The notes under the pieces: generated by a model
What the model was told of the DNA's origin: nothing
What the model saw: only the letters and a program-made list of their open reading frames with translations
The model's database searches: none
Source of the DNA: Phycicoccus sp. Soil802
GTDB lineage: Bacteria; Actinomycetota; Actinomycetes; Actinomycetales; Dermatophilaceae
Reading direction: 5' to 3'
Assembly (NCBI RefSeq): GCF_001429605.1
Contig: NZ_LMSS01000007.1
Coordinates: 434,783 to 498,782 of the forward strand
Length of the DNA stretch: 64,000 nucleotides
Translations under genes and position numbers: made by a program
In this document: one piece after another, positions 18,310 through 26,820 of the stretch
How the letters are laid out: each line of letters starts with the position of its first letter
How positions within the stretch are numbered: position 1 is the stretch's first letter

Positions 18310-19338
18310 CTAGACGTGCCCCTTGCCACCGATCCGCCCGACCAGGAGCGCGAGCAGGATGACGACTCCGTAGATGGCGTCGATCCAGAAGGATGAGACC
18401 TGGGCCAGCGTCAGGACGTTGGTGATGGCGCCCAGGAGGAGAACGCCGCTGAGGACACCGAGCACCGTCCCCTTTCCACCCTGCAGGCTGACCCCACCGA
18501 TGACCACCGCGGCGAAGGCGCTGAAGATCATGTTGTTGCCCTGGTTGGCGGTCACGGCGCTCGTGATGCCCGAGATGACGATGCCCCCCAGGGCCGCCAG
18601 TGCGCCGCCGACGACGAACACGCCGACACGTATGCGGTCGACAGAGATGCCGGATGCCCGTGCCGCTTCCAGGTTTCCGCCGATCGCATAGATGGAACGG
18701 CCGATCCGGTGATAGCGGAGGAAGCCGCCGATGACCAAGGAGATCGCCCCCACCAGCCAGACCGACACAGGGACCCCCAACCAGTGGGTGTTTCCCAAGT
18801 AGGTGAAGGAGTCCGGCAGTGGTGAGACGGTCCGGCCATTGCTGAAGCCCAGTGTGAGCCCACTCACGACGATCAGCATGGACAACGTCACCATGAAGCC
18901 GTTCAGGCCCACCTTGACGATGAGCATCGCGTTGAAAGCCCCGATTCCAGCCCCGAGTACCAGGGCGATGACGAAGCCGAGGAAGGGGTTCAGGTTGGCG
19001 CCGACTCCGCCGAACTCCGACGGAACCATGAGAAGACCAGCCAGCATCGGGGCGAATCCCACGGTCGACTGCAGGGACAGGTCGAAGTTGTCGGTCAACA
19101 GGATCAGCGTCAGTCCCAGGGACAGGAGCGCGAGTGGCGCCGAACTGCCGGCAATGTTGTCAACGATGTTCGACGGGTTCAGGAAGACTGGGCTCACGAA
19201 GGCGCCTGCGACGAATGTGGCCACCAGGGCGGGGAGCAGGAGCAGATTGGCAGGGAGCTTGAAGCGCAGTCGCGCTCGCATCGGCGCGTGGCCGTCCTTC
19301 GCGTCCGACGGCGTTTCCTTCGTGATCACGCTGTGCAT
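18310..19338 (-). CDS. CUT2-type ABC transporter permease (RbsC-like)
   Basis: 342 residues, very hydrophobic, with about 8-10 predicted membrane spans. LLSLGLTLILLTDNFDLSLQSTVGFAPML matches the RbsC-family signature region (usually ...GGIDLSVG...; here the acidic pair is DNFDLS), shown here as LTDNFDLSLQST. GGVSLQGGKGTVLGVLSGVL is the C-terminal signature. It is the third gene of a binding protein-ATPase-permease operon and starts 2 bp after the ATPase gene. It forms the membrane channel; the substrate is set by the binding protein. Confidence 0.92.
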   Translation of the reverse strand: MHSVITKETPSDAKDGHAPMRARLRFKLPANLLLLPALVATFVAGAFVSPVFLNPSNIVDNIAGSSAPLALLSLGLTLILLTDNFDLSLQSTVGFAPMLAGLLMVPSEFGGVGANLNPFLGFVIALVLGAGIGAFNAMLIVKVGLNGFMVTLSMLIVVSGLTLGFSNGRTVSPLPDSFTYLGNTHWLGVPVSVWLVGAISLVIGGFLRYHRIGRSIYAIGGNLEAARASGISVDRIRVGVFVVGGALAALGGIVISGITSAVTANQGNNMIFSAFAAVVIGGVSLQGGKGTVLGVLSGVLLLGAITNVLTLAQVSSFWIDAIYGVVILLALLVGRIGGKGHV

Positions 19339-19340
19339 CG

Positions 19341-20855
19341 TCAGTTCCCTTCACTCATGGCGGCCATGATGGTGGAGTCTGAGGACCCACCGGCCAGTTC
19401 TGTAGACAGGCGCCCGCCCACCATGACGAGGATGCGGCCGCAACGCTTCAGCTCCTCCTCGTCGTCGGAGATGATCAGGGCCGCGGTTCCTGCGTTGCAG
19501 GCGGCGGCGACCGCGCCGAACAGGGACTCTCGCGAAGCTATGTCCACTCCGGCCGTCGGGTTGTCCAGCACGAGCAGCTTCGGTCGCGAGGCCAGCGCCC
19601 GGCCGAGCACGACCTTCTGCTGGTTTCCCCCGCTCAGGCTGGCGACCTGCTGGGCGGGAGAGGACGCCACGACATCGAGCTCGGCGGTGATGGCCGACAC
19701 CATCTGGTTGCGCCGACGTTCGTCCACGAAGCCGAAGCGGCTCACCCTCTTCAACACAGCCATCGCCAGGTTGTCGGTGATGCTCATGCCCGGAACGAAC
19801 CCGTCGAAGTGACGGTCCCCGGATATGTAACCCACGCCGGCGTCAAGCATGGTGCGTACCTTCGTCGCGTTGACCGGCTTCCCCTCGATCTGGATGACTC
19901 CCGATCTGGGTGGCGCCAGACCGGCCAGCACTTTCCCCACCTCTTGGTTGCCGCTGCCCTTGAGCCCCGCCAGCCCAACACACTCACCGGGACGGATCGC
20001 GAAGCTGACTCGGTCGAGCAGTGAGGTGGTCAGGTCGCGAACCTGCAGGACGTCTCGAGGGGCGCCGTTCGTGCGCCCACGCGTTCCATCGATGACACCG
20101 GCGAAGGAGACGGCGCCGCCACTCATCGCTTCCGTCAGGTCAGGAACCGTGATGTCGCTGGCTGCACGAGTCCACACGTTCTTGCCGTTACGCACCACCG
20201 TCACCGTGTCGCATACCTCCAGCACCTCGTTGAGGTGATGGGAGACGTAGACGAACGAGATGCCTCGAGAGCGAAGGAGCCGAATGTGCTCCATCAACAC
20301 GATGGCTTCTGCCCGTCCGAGCTTGGCCGTCGGCTCGTCGAGCACGATCACCTTGGGGCCCAACATCATGATCCGCAGGATCTCGAGCAGCTGTTGCTGT
20401 CCGATGGTGAGGCGACCTGCCGCTGCATCCAGGTCGACTGCTATCCCCCATTCCTGCAAAGCGGACGTTGCTCGCTCTCGCATTGCCGACCAGTCCACGA
20501 CGCCGGCCCCTCGAACGATGGGCGCCCCGAGGAAGAGGTTCTCGAGGACCGAGAGTTCGCGGGCGATCATCGGCTTCTGGAAGACAGTGCCGATGTGGGT
20601 GCGCCAGGCTCCCACGTGGCCGGCCTTCGGGGCGACGTCCTCCGAGAAGCGGACCTCACCACTGTGGGGATGCAGGAGTCCGCTGATGACCGAGACCAAG
20701 GTCGACTTGCCGGCGCCGTTGCGTCCGATGAGCCCATGCACCTCGCCCGGCTGGACGGACAGCGTGGCACCATCCAGCGCCACGGTCTTGCCAAAGCGCA
20801 CCGAGACTCCAGTCGCCTGCAAGGCAGGCGGCCCAGAGAGGTCAACGTGGGTCAC
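19341..20855 (-). CDS. CUT2-type ABC transporter ATP-binding protein (RbsA-like, two ATPase domains)
   Basis: 504 residues with two nucleotide-binding domains. Domain 1 has Walker A GRNGAGKST, the signature LTIGQQQLLEILRIM in place of LSGGQ, and Walker B VIVLDEPTAKL. Domain 2 has a degenerate Walker A region (GLKGSGNQEVGKVLAGL), the signature LSGGNQQKVVLGRAL and Walker B LLVLDNPTAGVD, where Asn replaces the usual catalytic Glu. Degenerate second sites are common in RbsA-type proteins. It powers uptake of the ligand bound by the lipoprotein encoded upstream. Confidence 0.93.
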   Translation of the reverse strand: MTHVDLSGPPALQATGVSVRFGKTVALDGATLSVQPGEVHGLIGRNGAGKSTLVSVISGLLHPHSGEVRFSEDVAPKAGHVGAWRTHIGTVFQKPMIARELSVLENLFLGAPIVRGAGVVDWSAMRERATSALQEWGIAVDLDAAAGRLTIGQQQLLEILRIMMLGPKVIVLDEPTAKLGRAEAIVLMEHIRLLRSRGISFVYVSHHLNEVLEVCDTVTVVRNGKNVWTRAASDITVPDLTEAMSGGAVSFAGVIDGTRGRTNGAPRDVLQVRDLTTSLLDRVSFAIRPGECVGLAGLKGSGNQEVGKVLAGLAPPRSGVIQIEGKPVNATKVRTMLDAGVGYISGDRHFDGFVPGMSITDNLAMAVLKRVSRFGFVDERRRNQMVSAITAELDVVASSPAQQVASLSGGNQQKVVLGRALASRPKLLVLDNPTAGVDIASRESLFGAVAAACNAGTAALIISDDEEELKRCGRILVMVGGRLSTELAGGSSDSTIMAAMSEGN

Positions 20856-20901
20856 GGCTACTCCTATGCGCCTGGGTGGTTCTTGTTCGTGGAGCCTGGC
20901 C

Positions 20902-20938
20902 TCCCTCGGCGCACCTGGTGGATCGATGCGCCGAGGGA
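20902..20938 (-). promoter_or_regulatory. Intercistronic stem-loop between binding-protein and ATPase genes
   Basis: TCCCTCGGCGCA at 20902-20913 pairs perfectly with TGCGCCGAGGGA at 20927-20938, a 12-bp stem with a 13-nt loop. It lies just after the binding-protein stop and before the ATPase gene. Such hairpins commonly stabilise the upstream mRNA or attenuate downstream expression so that more binding protein is made; there is no U-run. The second transporter has a similar hairpin in the same place. Confidence 0.7.
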
Positions 20939-20990
20939 AGTGTGGTTGAGGCGTCCGTGTGCGGATTCCGCCACGGGCTGAGAGGGTGCC

Positions 20991-22034
20991 TCAGTTGCCG
21001 GCCGCCAGATTGCCCCAAAGGTTGGGGTCGCCGACGTTGTCCTTCGTGACCGTGTCACTGGGGACGAAGTTGGTGAAGAGCCCATTGACGTTCTTGACCG
21101 GCCCGTGGTCGGTGTCGCCCTCCTTCTGCTTGACGCCGGCCAGGGCGTCCTTGATGTACGCAGCTCCGTACTTGGCGTACTTGTCCAGAGGCTGGGAGAT
21201 GGAGACGTCGAGCTTTCCGTCCTTGATGCCCTGCAGACCTGTCGGCGAGCCATCGATGCTGGCCGTGAAGATGTGGCCGGGCTGACCGGCAGGATGCGCC
21301 TTGCCGAGACGGCCGAGCACGGACCAGACGGGCGTCAGGTAGAGGGTGTCTGTGGCGAGGTAGATGCCATTGATGTCCGGGTGTGCGGTCAGCACGGTCT
21401 GCGCGATGCTGGCAGCCTTGGCAGAGTCCCAGTCGGCCACCTCGTTGTAGAGCTTGACGTTTGGGTAGTCCTGCTTCATGCAGTTGGCGAAGCCCTGCTG
21501 ACGCTGGAGGCCGCTGGAGTTCTTGAGGCTTCCGTTGATCATCAGCACCTCACCCTTGCCGCCGATGCTGGTGCCAAGCTCCTTGCAGGCCCTCGCCGCC
21601 ATATCGACGTTGTCGGCTTGAACGAGCATGTACACCTCGCCACCTGCCGGCGCGCTGTCGATCGCCACGACGGGGATGTTCTTCTTGTTGGCGAACTCGA
21701 TCGCCGGGATGATCGCTTTGGTGTCAACGACGTTGATCACGAGGCCCTTGGCGCCAGCTTGGACCATCGACTGCATTCCGGTGAACTGCTTCTGGGAATC
21801 CTGGTTCGCATTGTTCTGAATCACCTTGAGCCCTTGACCCTCGGCATCCTTCAGGAACAGCTTGCTGAGGGTCACCTGGAAGGGCTCACTGAGTGAGAGC
21901 TGGGAGTAGCCAATCGTCTTGTCCTCGGCCCCTGCAGCACCCGATCCGCCACCACCGCAACCCGACAGCGCCATTGCTGGCACGACCGCTGCGGCGGCTG
22001 CCAATGCCCACTGCCGGGCGTTCAGTCGAATCAT
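20991..22034 (-). CDS. CUT2-type substrate-binding lipoprotein
   Basis: 347 residues from ATG 22034 (AAGGTGAG upstream). The signal peptide ends in a lipobox, ALSGC, with the lipidated Cys at residue 26 followed by a Gly-rich linker. The mature part is a periplasmic-binding-protein type 1 (peripla_BP_4) fold with QKQFTGMQSMVQAGAKGLVI and NGIYLATDTLYLTP, as in ribose/xylose/inositol-type binding proteins. It is attached to the outside of the membrane and delivers its ligand to the permease encoded downstream. The ligand cannot be told from sequence; CUT2 systems mostly take sugars or cyclitols but not exclusively. Confidence 0.92.
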   Translation of the reverse strand: MIRLNARQWALAAAAAVVPAMALSGCGGGGSGAAGAEDKTIGYSQLSLSEPFQVTLSKLFLKDAEGQGLKVIQNNANQDSQKQFTGMQSMVQAGAKGLVINVVDTKAIIPAIEFANKKNIPVVAIDSAPAGGEVYMLVQADNVDMAARACKELGTSIGGKGEVLMINGSLKNSSGLQRQQGFANCMKQDYPNVKLYNEVADWDSAKAASIAQTVLTAHPDINGIYLATDTLYLTPVWSVLGRLGKAHPAGQPGHIFTASIDGSPTGLQGIKDGKLDVSISQPLDKYAKYGAAYIKDALAGVKQKEGDTDHGPVKNVNGLFTNFVPSDTVTKDNVGDPNLWGNLAAGN

Positions 22035-22258
22035 GTTGGACTCACCTTCTCGTTCGTTTGGCCTGCCGCCGAGGCACCTCGGGGCAGTGGTTCTTGCATC
22101 TCTGGCGCCGCCCAGCGGCTGGAACGGTCGTGTGCAGGCCACTTCGGCTGGCCATGAGAGGCAACGAGCGGCAGCCCTACGTGCTGGTTCACGCGCACCC
22201 ACGGCTCGTGCTGCGCCCTTGGGGGCTTCCCGCGTGCTGCGGCAGGCAACCCAAAGCG
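22035..22258 (-). other. Long 5' leader of the first ABC transporter mRNA
   Basis: About 240 nt separate the inferred transcription start near 22273 from the ATG at 22034, much longer than the 35-90 nt leaders of the sister promoters. I see no classical riboswitch and no clear leader peptide. Upstream, 22309-22480 (to the stop of the next gene) holds nothing I can recognise. Confidence 0.35.
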
Positions 22259-22308
22259 TTCGTAATATCGAATGTCGGAACGATATTATAAACGGCACTG
22301 GGTGTCAA
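22259..22308 (-). promoter_or_regulatory. Regulon promoter and operator for ABC transporter 1
   Basis: Minus strand: TTGACA (22303-22308), 17 bp, TATCGT (22280-22285), 7 bp, then TTCGATATTACGAA (22259-22272), a perfect TTCG-N6-CGAA. The operator sits at or just after the expected transcription start, which suits a repressor. Confidence 0.75.
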
Positions 22309-22480
22309 GAGTTTCTTGCTAAGCCCTCTGGGGAGAGGCGCGACGCGCACGACGACCTCCCGGCACTCGAGGCGGGAGGCCGGCGCCAGAGGCCGCCGGG
22401 CAGCAACAAAGGACGACAAACGAGGCTCGCGCCTGGCTCGTCAGCCGCCGCTAGGCCGGACCACTCGTCCGGACCGTGGG

Positions 22481-23317
22481 TTACTTCGCTCCGGCACCGG
22501 CGTCCACGGGCAAGGCCGCACCACTGATGTAGCGCGCCTCGTCACTGGCCAGGAACAGGACTGCGTTGCTGACGTCGATCGGGTCGACCCAAGGAATGGG
22601 CATCGCGTTCTGCCCCTTCATCGCTTCCCGAACGTCCGCCTGCGCCGGTTCGTTCACGCCGGGCACGAAGAGGCGCCACAAGGTCGGGTGCTGGATCATC
22701 GGCGTGTCGACGTTGGTGGGATTCACGGAGTTGACCCGGATGAAGTGTGGGCCGAGTTCGATCGCGAGAGCACGCATCAGCCCTTGGACCCCATGCTTGG
22801 CGGCGACATAGTGCGCGAGGTTCGCAACGCCCTTCTCCGAGGCCAACGAACCCGTGAACACGATTGACCCGCCCTTGCCCGCCTCGATCATGTGGGGCAC
22901 GCACGCGCGGGCAGTCAGCCACGCCCCCGTCAGGTTGATGTCGATGAGCTCGCGCCATTGCGCCTCGGCCAGCTCCCACGCGCGTCCGAACTCTGCGATG
23001 CCGGCATTCGCCACGACCACATCGAGACCTCCCAGGACCGATATCCCATGCGTGACGGCTGCCTCTAGTGCGCCCAGGTCCCGCACGTCCAGCTGCCGCA
23101 CCACGACCCGCCGACCGTGCCGGCGCACGGCCTCGGCAGTCTCTTCGAGGTCGGCCAAGGTAGGCGGTTCATAGGAGGTAACCGTGTCGATACGGTCACA
23201 GATGTCGACGGCGATGATGTCAGCGCCCTCTTCGGCGAGGCGGATGCAGTGGCTGCGTCCCTGCCCTCGGGCGGCACCCGTGACGAGGGCTACTTTTCCG
23301 GCTACTCGTTGCGACAT
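22481..23317 (-). CDS. Mycofactocin-type short-chain dehydrogenase/reductase
   Basis: 278 residues. [20 protein letters not shown] is the nucleotide-binding start, NAGIAEFG follows strand 4, and YVAAKHGVQG holds the YxxxK pair. Between strand 2 and strand 3 there is an insertion (DRIDTVTSYEPPTLADLEET) that is characteristic of the mycofactocin-coupled (carveol dehydrogenase-like) SDR subfamily, in which NAD is tightly held and mycofactocin takes the electrons. A mycofactocin cluster in the same window makes this assignment attractive. It likely oxidises a secondary alcohol. It follows the SMP-30 gene in one unit. Confidence 0.88.
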   Translation of the reverse strand: MSQRVAGKVALVTGAARGQGRSHCIRLAEEGADIIAVDICDRIDTVTSYEPPTLADLEETAEAVRRHGRRVVVRQLDVRDLGALEAAVTHGISVLGGLDVVVANAGIAEFGRAWELAEAQWRELIDINLTGAWLTARACVPHMIEAGKGGSIVFTGSLASEKGVANLAHYVAAKHGVQGLMRALAIELGPHFIRVNSVNPTNVDTPMIQHPTLWRLFVPGVNEPAQADVREAMKGQNAMPIPWVDPIDVSNAVLFLASDEARYISGAALPVDAGAGAK

Positions 23318-23372
23318 TCGTACTCCCGGGGGTTGGGCGATTCATCCAGATCCGTCAGCATCCTGTTGACCT

Positions 23373-24233
23373 CTACGGCTTGCCCGCCCCTGGCGCGTCC
23401 ACCTCGACCGCCTCGATGAATCCAGCAATGTCGTCCACCTTGATCCGCTCGAAGTCGGTGTCGGCGGTCAACAGGAACAACGTGCGGCGATCTGGGCCAC
23501 CCAGTGCAGGCGCAAGCGCCCATCGCCCGGGGGTGGGGATGCGGTGGGTGATTCGGCCGCCCTCGACGACCCTGACGAACTCGTGCGTGAAGCACGAGCC
23601 CATCCACACGCCACCTTCCGCGTCCAAACAGATTCCGTCAGGATTGGTCCCCGGCAGGTGCGCCCATTCCCTGCGAGGTCCGAGAGAACCGTCGTCTCGT
23701 CGGTCGAAAGCCGAGATCGCGTCTCCGTAGGTCTCGGCCACCAGGAGGACACCGCCGTCTGGAGTGACCGCCAAGCCGTTGGGCATTTCGAGACCCGTTG
23801 CGACGACACGACTTTCGCCTTCAGGTGTCGTGAGGACGATGGCCCCCGGGCCGGGTGGTTCGTTGGCGAGCAGGTCATGGCCCAGCGTGCCCGTGTAGGT
23901 GAACCCGTCGTCGGCCGTGACCAGGTCATTCACCCAATAGCGCGAGACGGCCCTGAGGTCCGCAAAGGGCTGCAACGGCTCGTCGCCCTGGGGCAGCTGC
24001 CAGATCATGCGAGAGCGCTGTTCCGAGACCAGCCGCCTTCCGTCCGGCAGCTCACCGAGCCCGGAGGGGCCTTGATCCATCTCGACGATGGTGGCGAGCT
24101 CGGATCCGTCGGCTTTGACGGTGTGGAGCTTGCCGCCATAGACGTCAGAGAAGTACAGCCTCTCGTCCCACCACCTCGGCGACTCAGGAAACTTTAGCCC
24201 GGCCGCGATCCGTTCGGGGTGCAGGTCGTTCAC
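23373..24233 (-). CDS. SMP-30/gluconolactonase family protein
   Basis: 286 residues from GTG 24233, which has GAGGAG 5 bp upstream. ESPRWWDERLYFSDVYGGKL is the typical first blade with the metal-binding Glu, YWVNDLVTADDGFTYTGT and METPNGLAVTPD-like MPNGLAVTPDGG give the Asn/Asp metal ligands, and PDGICLDAEGGVWMGS completes the six-bladed propeller signature. Family members hydrolyse lactones with a divalent metal. It is first in a two-gene unit with a mycofactocin-type SDR, a pairing that suggests alcohol (lactol) oxidation to a lactone followed by hydrolysis; this is inference. Confidence 0.9.
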   Translation of the reverse strand: MNDLHPERIAAGLKFPESPRWWDERLYFSDVYGGKLHTVKADGSELATIVEMDQGPSGLGELPDGRRLVSEQRSRMIWQLPQGDEPLQPFADLRAVSRYWVNDLVTADDGFTYTGTLGHDLLANEPPGPGAIVLTTPEGESRVVATGLEMPNGLAVTPDGGVLLVAETYGDAISAFDRRDDGSLGPRREWAHLPGTNPDGICLDAEGGVWMGSCFTHEFVRVVEGGRITHRIPTPGRWALAPALGGPDRRTLFLLTADTDFERIKVDDIAGFIEAVEVDAPGAGKP

Positions 24234-24310
24234 TCGCTCTCCTCGGATCGGGCACACGTGCCTCCTTGGCGGCGGCATTCTCCGCCCGCGCACATGGGCA
24301 ATCGTCTGCT

Positions 24311-24360
24311 TTCGTAAATAAGTACGCCTGTACGCTATGGCGAAGAGTGTGTAGGGTCAA
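24311..24360 (-). promoter_or_regulatory. Regulon promoter and operator for the SMP-30/SDR unit
   Basis: Minus strand: TTGACC (24355-24360), 17 bp, TAGCGT (24332-24337), 7 bp, then TACTTATTTACGAA (24311-24324), two mismatches from TTCG-N6-CGAA. CGTAC occurs twice, giving an additional direct half-site. Confidence 0.7.
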
Positions 24361-24372
24361 GACACGGCCGCC

Positions 24373-25134
24373 TCATTCCCGGCCGAAGAGCACCTGCGTC
24401 CCGGTGATGTAGCTTTCCAGGCCGATGACACCAGCGAGCTGCAGGACCTCAAGGATCTCGCCAGCGGTGGCGCCGTGCCCCAGGGCGTTTCGGATGTGGC
24501 GCCGCAGCCCCGGCTCGAAGAGGTGGTTCACGGTGGAGTCGATTCCGATGCACACCAAGGTTCGATCCTTGGGCGACAGCGGCCCGCCCCTCCAGGCCTC
24601 AGTGGAGAGGCGGTCGAGCGCCGCTGAGTAGTCGGGGATGAGCTCGGCGATCAGATCGCGACGTTGTTCCCAGAAGCCCCGCGATGCGATGAAAGCGTCC
24701 TTGGCCGCTTGGTACGCCGGGCTCGGGGCAGTGCGCTCGGCGACGACTCCCGCCGCCTCGAGCTCTTCGTCCAGGATCGGCACGGACGTGTAGAGAGCGT
24801 GGTTGGCCAGTCCGACCACGGTGAAGACCACATCGATGACTTCGTCGTGGGTCGCTCCGGCCTTTAGCGCCCGTTCGATGTGGCGTTCCACACCTGGGGC
24901 ATGAAGGGACGCTGGCGACGCGTGGATGCCCACGAGGACTAGCTCCCTCATCCGGCGGTCCAGGTGGTGGCCGGTCATGGACGCCCGCCAGTACTCCGAA
25001 GCGGCGCTCAGAGCACGCGCACGCCAGGCGCTGGCGCCCAACTGGTCGGCCTCGCAGGTTTCGTACAGCAGCCGCTCGAGCGAGTCGGGCTCTCCTGCTG
25101 GTGACACTTCCCTTGCTGCTTCGTGTGCTGACAT
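24373..25134 (-). CDS. Carboxymuconolactone decarboxylase (CMD)/AhpD-like protein, two domains
   Basis: 253 residues from ATG 25134 (GGGAAGGG 4 bp upstream). Two CMD repeats are visible: MRELVLVGIHASPASLHAPGVE-type helix with HIERALKAGATHDEVIDVVF, and DRTLVCIGIDSTVNHLFEPG with HIRNALGHGATAGEILEVLQ. The AhpD CxxC redox pair is absent, so a peroxidase-partner role is unlikely. CMD proteins of this kind are decarboxylases or proteins of unknown function in catabolic operons. It is cotranscribed after the ALDH at 25204. Confidence 0.82.
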   Translation of the reverse strand: MSAHEAAREVSPAGEPDSLERLLYETCEADQLGASAWRARALSAASEYWRASMTGHHLDRRMRELVLVGIHASPASLHAPGVERHIERALKAGATHDEVIDVVFTVVGLANHALYTSVPILDEELEAAGVVAERTAPSPAYQAAKDAFIASRGFWEQRRDLIAELIPDYSAALDRLSTEAWRGGPLSPKDRTLVCIGIDSTVNHLFEPGLRRHIRNALGHGATAGEILEVLQLAGVIGLESYITGTQVLFGRE

Positions 25135-25203
25135 CGTCCCTTCCCATCCACAACCGACCATGCGGGTCGTTCGCCGCGACGTCGACGTCGCAATTGGTCG
25201 CGG

Positions 25204-26670
25204 TCACACGAGCGTTCGCGCGAACTCTGCCCTGAGTCCGTGAGACCGCGTCTCCGTGTACGAAGCCATGCCTTCGATGCCGGCCTCACGCCCGATCCCG
25301 CTGTTCTTGAATCCGCCAACGGGAGCTTGCAGGCCAACAGGGTTGCCGTTGATCTCCACAACGCCGGTCCGCAGCTGAGATGCGACACGAAGCGCTTCCC
25401 TCTCGTCCGCTCCGAAGACCGCTCCGCTGAGGCCGTACGCCGAGTCGTTGGCGAGCTGGATCGCCGCGTCAACGCTGTCGTAGGTCAGAATCGCGACGAC
25501 GGGACCGAAGATCTCCTCTTGGGCGATCCGCATGGTCGAGTCGACCTTCGAGAACACGGTGGGCTCCACGAACCAGCCCGTGTCGAGTCCGACCAACGAG
25601 GCACCGCCAGCGACCACCTCGGCCCCTTGGGCGTGTCCGGAGGCGATGAAATCCCTCACGACGGTCTGTTGGCGCCGGGTCACCATCGGGCCGATCTGGG
25701 TCTTCGGATCCCTCGGGTCGCCCACCGGCATCGATTCGACAAGGCCCTTCATCCTGTCGACGAACTCGTCGTGTAGCTCGACGGGCACGATGAGGCGAGT
25801 CTTCAGGCTGCAGATCTGACCGTTGTTGCGAAATGAACCGAGTCGGAGGGATTCGACTGTGGCGTCAAGGTCGGCGTCCCTCAGGACGATCGCTGCCGAC
25901 TTGCCTCCCAGCTCGAGCGTGACGCGGGTGAGGTTGTGGCCGCAGATCGACGCGATCCGTCGGCCGGCGAGAGTAGAACCCGTGAAGGCCACTTTGTCGA
26001 CAGACGGGTGGGCGACGAGGTATTCGCTGACGTCGCGCTCAGCACACACGATGTTCAGCACTCCGCGTGGAAGCCCAGCCGCATGGAAAAGGCCGGCCAG
26101 GGCCAAGGTGCTGAGTGGCGTTTCAGGCGCAGGCTTGAAGACCACCGTGCAGCCAGCAAGCAGGGCCGGGGCGAGCTTCTGGATCGCAGCGATCAAGGGA
26201 ACGTTCCATGGCACTACGGCGGCCACCACCCCGAGCGGCTCCTTCGTCACCAGGGCGCTTCCAGAGTCGGTGATGCGGACGTCGCGGAAGGGAAAGTGGT
26301 CCGCCACATCGAGGTACGCATCGATCAACCCCAGGGGGGCTCCGAGCTGGATGGCCTTTGCTTGCGTGATGGGACAGCCCATCTCGTCGGTGATGAGCTC
26401 CGCGAAATCGTCCCGAAGGAGTTCGAGCTCGGCGCGGACACGTCGGAGCACCTCGCCTCGTTCCGCCACCGTCATCCGTGGCCACGGGCCCTGGTCGAAC
26501 GCCACCCTTGCAGCATTCACGGCTCGGTCGACGTCGACCGTCGACGCATGCGGAACCGATCCGAGGACTTCTTCCGTGGTCGGAGAGACCACGTCGATGG
26601 AACCACGCCCCGTCGGCTCGACCCACGAACCGTCGATGTAGAGCGACTCGTAGCTTCGTTCCAAGCTCAT
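25204..26670 (-). CDS. Aldehyde dehydrogenase
   Basis: 488 residues from ATG 26670 (GAGGAG 9 bp upstream). Motifs are LELGGKSAAIVLRDADLD (general base), NNGQICSLKTRLIV (catalytic Cys) and QEEIFGPVVAILTYD. It is close to the ALDH at 43739 in this window (same GQ[IV]CSLKTRL[IV]V and NIVCAERDVSEYLV/NIVPADRDVSEYLV patterns), so the two are likely paralogues. It is the first gene after a regulon promoter, with CMD protein gene downstream. Confidence 0.9.
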   Translation of the reverse strand: MSLERSYESLYIDGSWVEPTGRGSIDVVSPTTEEVLGSVPHASTVDVDRAVNAARVAFDQGPWPRMTVAERGEVLRRVRAELELLRDDFAELITDEMGCPITQAKAIQLGAPLGLIDAYLDVADHFPFRDVRITDSGSALVTKEPLGVVAAVVPWNVPLIAAIQKLAPALLAGCTVVFKPAPETPLSTLALAGLFHAAGLPRGVLNIVCAERDVSEYLVAHPSVDKVAFTGSTLAGRRIASICGHNLTRVTLELGGKSAAIVLRDADLDATVESLRLGSFRNNGQICSLKTRLIVPVELHDEFVDRMKGLVESMPVGDPRDPKTQIGPMVTRRQQTVVRDFIASGHAQGAEVVAGGASLVGLDTGWFVEPTVFSKVDSTMRIAQEEIFGPVVAILTYDSVDAAIQLANDSAYGLSGAVFGADEREALRVASQLRTGVVEINGNPVGLQAPVGGFKNSGIGREAGIEGMASYTETRSHGLRAEFARTLV

Positions 26671-26695
26671 GTGGTCAGTCTCCTCGGCGCTAACG

Positions 26696-26745
26696 TTCGA
26701 ATTTCCGAATGCTTGTACGTTATGAAGAACGCTGATCTCTGTCAA
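26696..26745 (-). promoter_or_regulatory. Regulon promoter and operator for the ALDH/CMD unit
   Basis: Minus strand: TTGACA (26740-26745), 17 bp, TAACGT (26717-26722), 7 bp, then TTCGGAAATTCGAA (26696-26709), a perfect TTCG-N6-CGAA. Leader to the ATG is about 40 nt. Confidence 0.78.
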
Positions 26746-26820
26746 ACGACTGCGTCAAGCGCCCCACCAAGGTCGAACCCCACGACCACCCCACGGCGGC
26801 CGCATTCAGCCTTCTGCGGC

